From Apricaphanius iberus (lineage: Eukaryota; Chordata; Actinopteri; Cyprinodontiformes; Aphaniidae): a stretch of 64,000 bases of DNA. The DNA lies in assembly GCA_028564705.1 (NCBI GenBank), contig JAPXFQ010002718.1:992001-1056000 (forward strand), written 5' to 3'. Position 1 is the stretch's first letter; each line of letters opens with the position of its first letter. Under the pieces are notes generated by a model. The model saw nothing but the letters and a program-made list of their open reading frames with translations, made no database searches and was not told where the DNA came from. Made by a program: the position numbers and the translations under genes. Shown piece by piece: positions 60,828-64,000 of this stretch.

Positions 60828-61039
60828 TGTCATGACTCGTCACTCAGCTCCATTCAGACCCTCTTCATCATCATCCGCACCTGTCTCCAATCTCCATCCA
60901 ATCACCTCACATTCTTAAAGTTAGCTCCTGTTCCCTCAGTTAGCGCTGGATCATTGCCTATGATTGATGTCTACCCTGTGTGGTTCCTGCTTGTCCTGTC
61001 ACTCCATTCCTGCTGCGACCACACACACGACACCTGACA
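60828..61039. mobile_element. Solo LTR with 5-bp target duplication
   Basis: A 212-bp segment that starts TGTCATGACT and ends CACCTGACA, with inverted TGTCA/TGACA termini. It is flanked by GATGG at 60823-60827 and 61040-61044. The related element in the wiz intron has a single GATGGTTCGC at this point (reverse complement of about 28430-28439), which acts as an empty site. A 5-bp duplication fits a Ty3/gypsy-type LTR retrotransposon. No pol is linked, so it is a solo LTR. Confidence 0.75.
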
Positions 61040-61320
61040 GATGGTTCGCCTAGGGTCCATCAACAAATTCCGTTGCAGCTCCTTTGCTCCTTTTTGTGGT
61101 TTGAAAGGGGGGAGGGATGGGTGACGTAGCTTTCTGGGTCAGAGTTAATGACTCATTTGGAGTAGGTAAGGACTGTTGTATTGAGCTTTATTGAACTGAT
61201 GGGCTATAATGAAAAGATGAGGGGAATCTTTTTTTTATCAAGATTTTTTATCGACCCTTTTTTTTCTATCGTACCACACGTCTATCGATAGCTATCGCTA
61301 TGACATTATCGTTCAGCCCT

Positions 61321-61490
61321 ATTCTCAGATCACTTTTGTTTTGCTAAATATTTCAACAAGACATTGTAAAAAAAAATGAGATTACTTAGTCATAGTTGTA
61401 ATCATACCTTAAGCAAATGTGTCATGTACTGTATGATGAGAAAGTGTTTGTTGATTGTTGGGCAGCCAAACCTAATCAGTAAAAGATTTG
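61321..61490. other. Intergenic spacer
   Basis: No supported feature. Confidence 0.35.
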
Positions 61491-61735
61491 CAAGTAATGA
61501 GGTGTTCACACTTTACATTAGGGGAAGCAGAAAGTATAATAAATTGCATGTAGATAGTAAGAATTTCATTTATTAATGTTTGTCGAGCTACAAATGATTC
61601 TTAAAATATTTACAGGTAACGAGGTGTTCACAGTTTACACAAGGGGAAGCACAAAGTGTAATGGATAATTTATAAAACTACTAGTAGGCTACAAGTGATA
61701 TTTACATTATTTACAAGTAATTAGATGTAATTGAA
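61491..61735 (+). repeat. Tandem repeat, about 122-bp period
   Basis: CAAGTAATGAGGTGTTCACA (61491) recurs as CAGGTAACGAGGTGTTCACA (61613), followed in both cases by AGGGGAAGCA(C/G)AAAGT. A third partial unit starts near 61708 with CAAGTAATTAG. The units are diverged, so the duplication is not recent. Confidence 0.7.
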
Positions 61736-62034
61736 CCTTTACCAATATGTGAATTGGGACAGGTGAGAATCAGGAGGTTTACAGTGAAGTGCTGTAGATG
61801 CTGACCAGTTCTTGTGTCTCATCATAAGATACACATATAAACACATGATGGAATGACCCATCCATCTGTAAGATGTTTAATATTTCCCTTACATGGCTGA
61901 AGGGTTTACAATTACATCAGATCATAGATTTCCAACAAATGTTCCAAACCTTCATACATTCACTTTTTTTGACACACTGATGGTTTATAAAAAAGTTTTA
62001 GATTCCCTCTTCTATTCCAAACAAAACATAAAAA
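61736..62034. other. Intergenic spacer
   Basis: No supported feature in this 300-bp stretch. Confidence 0.35.
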
Positions 62035-62375
62035 ATGCAGCAGCTTCAGCCTTCCCTTCAGCAGATCCAGACTTCCCTCTCCCCAGCCACCTGGTCGAGC
62101 TTCTAAGGAGGAAACCCAAGGCTTTCCCTGGCCATTCAAGAAACATAGTCCACCCAGCGTGTCCTGGATCTTTCTCAGGGTCTCCTCCCGATGGGACATG
62201 CCAGGAACACCTCAACAGGGAGCCATCCAGGAGGCATCCTGATCAGATGTCCGAGCCACCTCAACTGGCTCTTCTGATTGTGGAGGAGCAGCGACTCTAC
62301 TCTGAGGCCCCTCTGGATGACTGAGCTTCTCTCTGTATCTCTAAGGGAGAGCCCAGACACCCTTAGGAGGAAACT
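62035..62375 (-). mobile_element. LINE-like ORF C-terminal fragment
   Basis: On the minus strand the translation includes LRDTERSSVIQRGLRVESLL and LRWLGHLIRMPPGWLPVEVF, the C-terminal end of a common fish LINE ORF. Downstream it continues in other frames through CAGGACACGCTGGGTGGACT. It is the same family as 2842-2996, here better preserved. Clade not assigned. Confidence 0.6.
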
Positions 62376-63958
62376 TATTTCAGCAGCCTGTATTCAAGAA
62401 AATAAAATTCTTGAAAATGGTTTATAAACGTAAACCAATATTGAAATATATTCCAAATAAATGTAGAAATGTGTCTATTATCATCTATAAATGTGTATTT
62501 AATCATTTATAAATATTTAGTTGATCACTTATAAATCACTGTTCCAACTTGTATATAATTTTGTATATAACCGTTGACTTTGACGTTAGAAATTTATACA
62601 TAATCTATAAACATTGATAAGCATGATCATTTGTAAATGTTTAGTTGATCGTTATTTAAGCATTTGTAAAGCCTCTTTACATGCTCTCTGTGCCTTTTAT
62701 GCTGAACAGTGATTCTACTTGCTGTTTGAGTGTGTTTGTACCTGATCACTTAATAAGGCTGATTGCAGACGTGGGAATTGTGGCTTCAGCAAGACAACCC
62801 CATGCTGTGTATTTTGTTCTGCTCAGCCACTGAACCAGGTGATTCCAATCAGCACGGTGAATTCACCAGGTTTAGTTTCCGAGCAGAAGAAAAACATGGC
62901 ATGGAGTTGACTTGTTGACGGCAAAATTCCCACCTCTGGCTGATTGTGTATGGAGACACGACGGCTGGTTTAACTGTAGTTTTGCTAATAGCTACTAGCT
63001 GGCGTCAGTTGATGTGCTCTGTTCATGGGGGATGCTCTCATTGCGATACAGCAATAATAATGCTACCAGGTTTTATTGTGAGTTGTAGGAGAACTGGTGG
63101 GAATTACTTGTTAGAAGAAATGCAATGTGTATTTCCTTGTGATAAAGAAATAAATCTGTTTTGCGTAGATATACGGTTGGCTGTTAACTGATGCTAGGAA
63201 GTACAAATGGGACGCAAATCACGCTACAGTATGCAAACCTGGGAGGAAGTGAATGCATACTGTCTTTTGGATTTCAATGAGTGAGGTTATGAAATAATTT
63301 CATTTGATTTTGATTTCAAAAATCAAGATCATGACACCAATAATAAACAGTGTATTTTATAAAACACTGGCATCCAATTTGATATTCAATCTCACATAAA
63401 GATGGAAATTGTGACACTGTGAACATTCTCCAACGCTTAACAACTTGGTGAGTAGTGTAGGCTGCTGTGCTTTTTTTAAAGTAAATTCTTTTTTAATATT
63501 TCAACACTCAAATATACTTGTATGCTGCATGCTCTGAATATTTTGCAAATGATTATGACATGCCGCCATGGCCAAAAAATGCCAGGGCCACTTTTTGGTC
63601 CCTATCCAGCCTTGTCTGGTGGGACATTAGAATTTCATTGTGCATGTTCAGCCAACAAATCTGAGTCAACTGTGTTATGCAATCATGTCACAATCCTTCA
63701 AAAATCTCTGAGAAATGTTTCGTATATCTTTCTCATATATCACAAAATAATTTCTGTACTAAACAAAAAAATATTAAGGGCTAGTCTCTGCCTCCAAATG
63801 AGGAGTTCGAGCAGTTTAGACTGATTTTAGATGAGTTAATCTGCAGCAGTGATGAAGAACGAGTTCAGCTGAACGGCAGATCTCTCAATTTAATGCTCCA
63901 TTAAGTTTCCAACCCTGACCTGGGGTCCTATTGATCAGGAGAATATTGAAGCAGTTAC
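62376..63958. other. Intergenic, nothing recognised
   Basis: AT-rich. The 62400-62670 part repeats TTATAAAT and TAGTTGATC motifs and may be a short dispersed repeat. No gene. Confidence 0.35.
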
Positions 63959-64000
63959 AGACGTGGACAAAATTATTGTTACCCTTTATGAAATCAAAGA
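63959..64000 (-). mobile_element. Tc1-like terminus cut by the window edge
   Basis: TACAGACGTGGACAAAATTA and the following bases match the left terminus of the 49287 element, in the same orientation. The rest of this copy lies outside the window. Transposase strand inferred from the 49287 copy. Confidence 0.8.

Overview
The window is vertebrate nuclear DNA, almost certainly from a teleost fish. It has spliced exons with GT/AG introns, one large zinc-finger gene, and a dense mixture of Tc1/mariner, hAT-like, pogo and piggyBac-like elements, L2-type LINEs, tRNA-related repeats and a Ty3/gypsy relic, which is typical of ray-finned fish. The species cannot be fixed from the sequence.

Positions 1-29222 (+ strand) hold the 3' part of one gene, wiz (widely-interspaced zinc finger protein, a partner of the G9a/GLP H3K9 methyltransferases and of CtBP). 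Eleven coding exons join in one uninterrupted frame: 47-475, 4346-4747, 14255-14380, 16252-16803, 16893-17318, 17431-17937, 18028-18597, 18688-18899, 24905-25145, 27215-27380 and 28880-29222. They encode 1323 residues with eight C2H2 fingers, and the 5' exons lie left of the window. A CpG-rich segment near 7.4-7.6 kb carries a second first exon (7441-7528). Its ATG follows an in-frame stop, and its donor phase matches the 14255 exon, so it predicts a 1076-residue short isoform lacking the first two fingers. Introns and flanks are full of transposon remains. The 3' UTR starts at 29223 and runs into a Tc1 relic at about 29.99 kb.

From about 34.7 kb to the end I see no host gene. This half is repeats: an L2-type LINE with an esterase-like ORF1 fragment and a nearly intact endonuclease/reverse transcriptase ORF broken by a 2-nt insertion (38.3-42.4 kb); an antisense 28S rRNA fragment embedded in its 3' region (41.9-42.3 kb); a minus-strand LINE 3' end (44 kb); Tc1 relics (49.3, 57.3, 59.2 and 63.96 kb); a Ty3/gypsy pol relic (52.9-54.1 kb); and a nested stack at 58.7-61.3 kb, where a hAT-like element contains an (ATCT)n array, a Tc1 element and a solo LTR with a 5-bp target duplication.

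No new molecular system is evident. The points most worth checking are the internal wiz promoter, the 28S-bearing LINE tail, the CtBP-type motifs placed at splice junctions, the datable nested insertions, and several perfect palindromes or hairpins in wiz introns.
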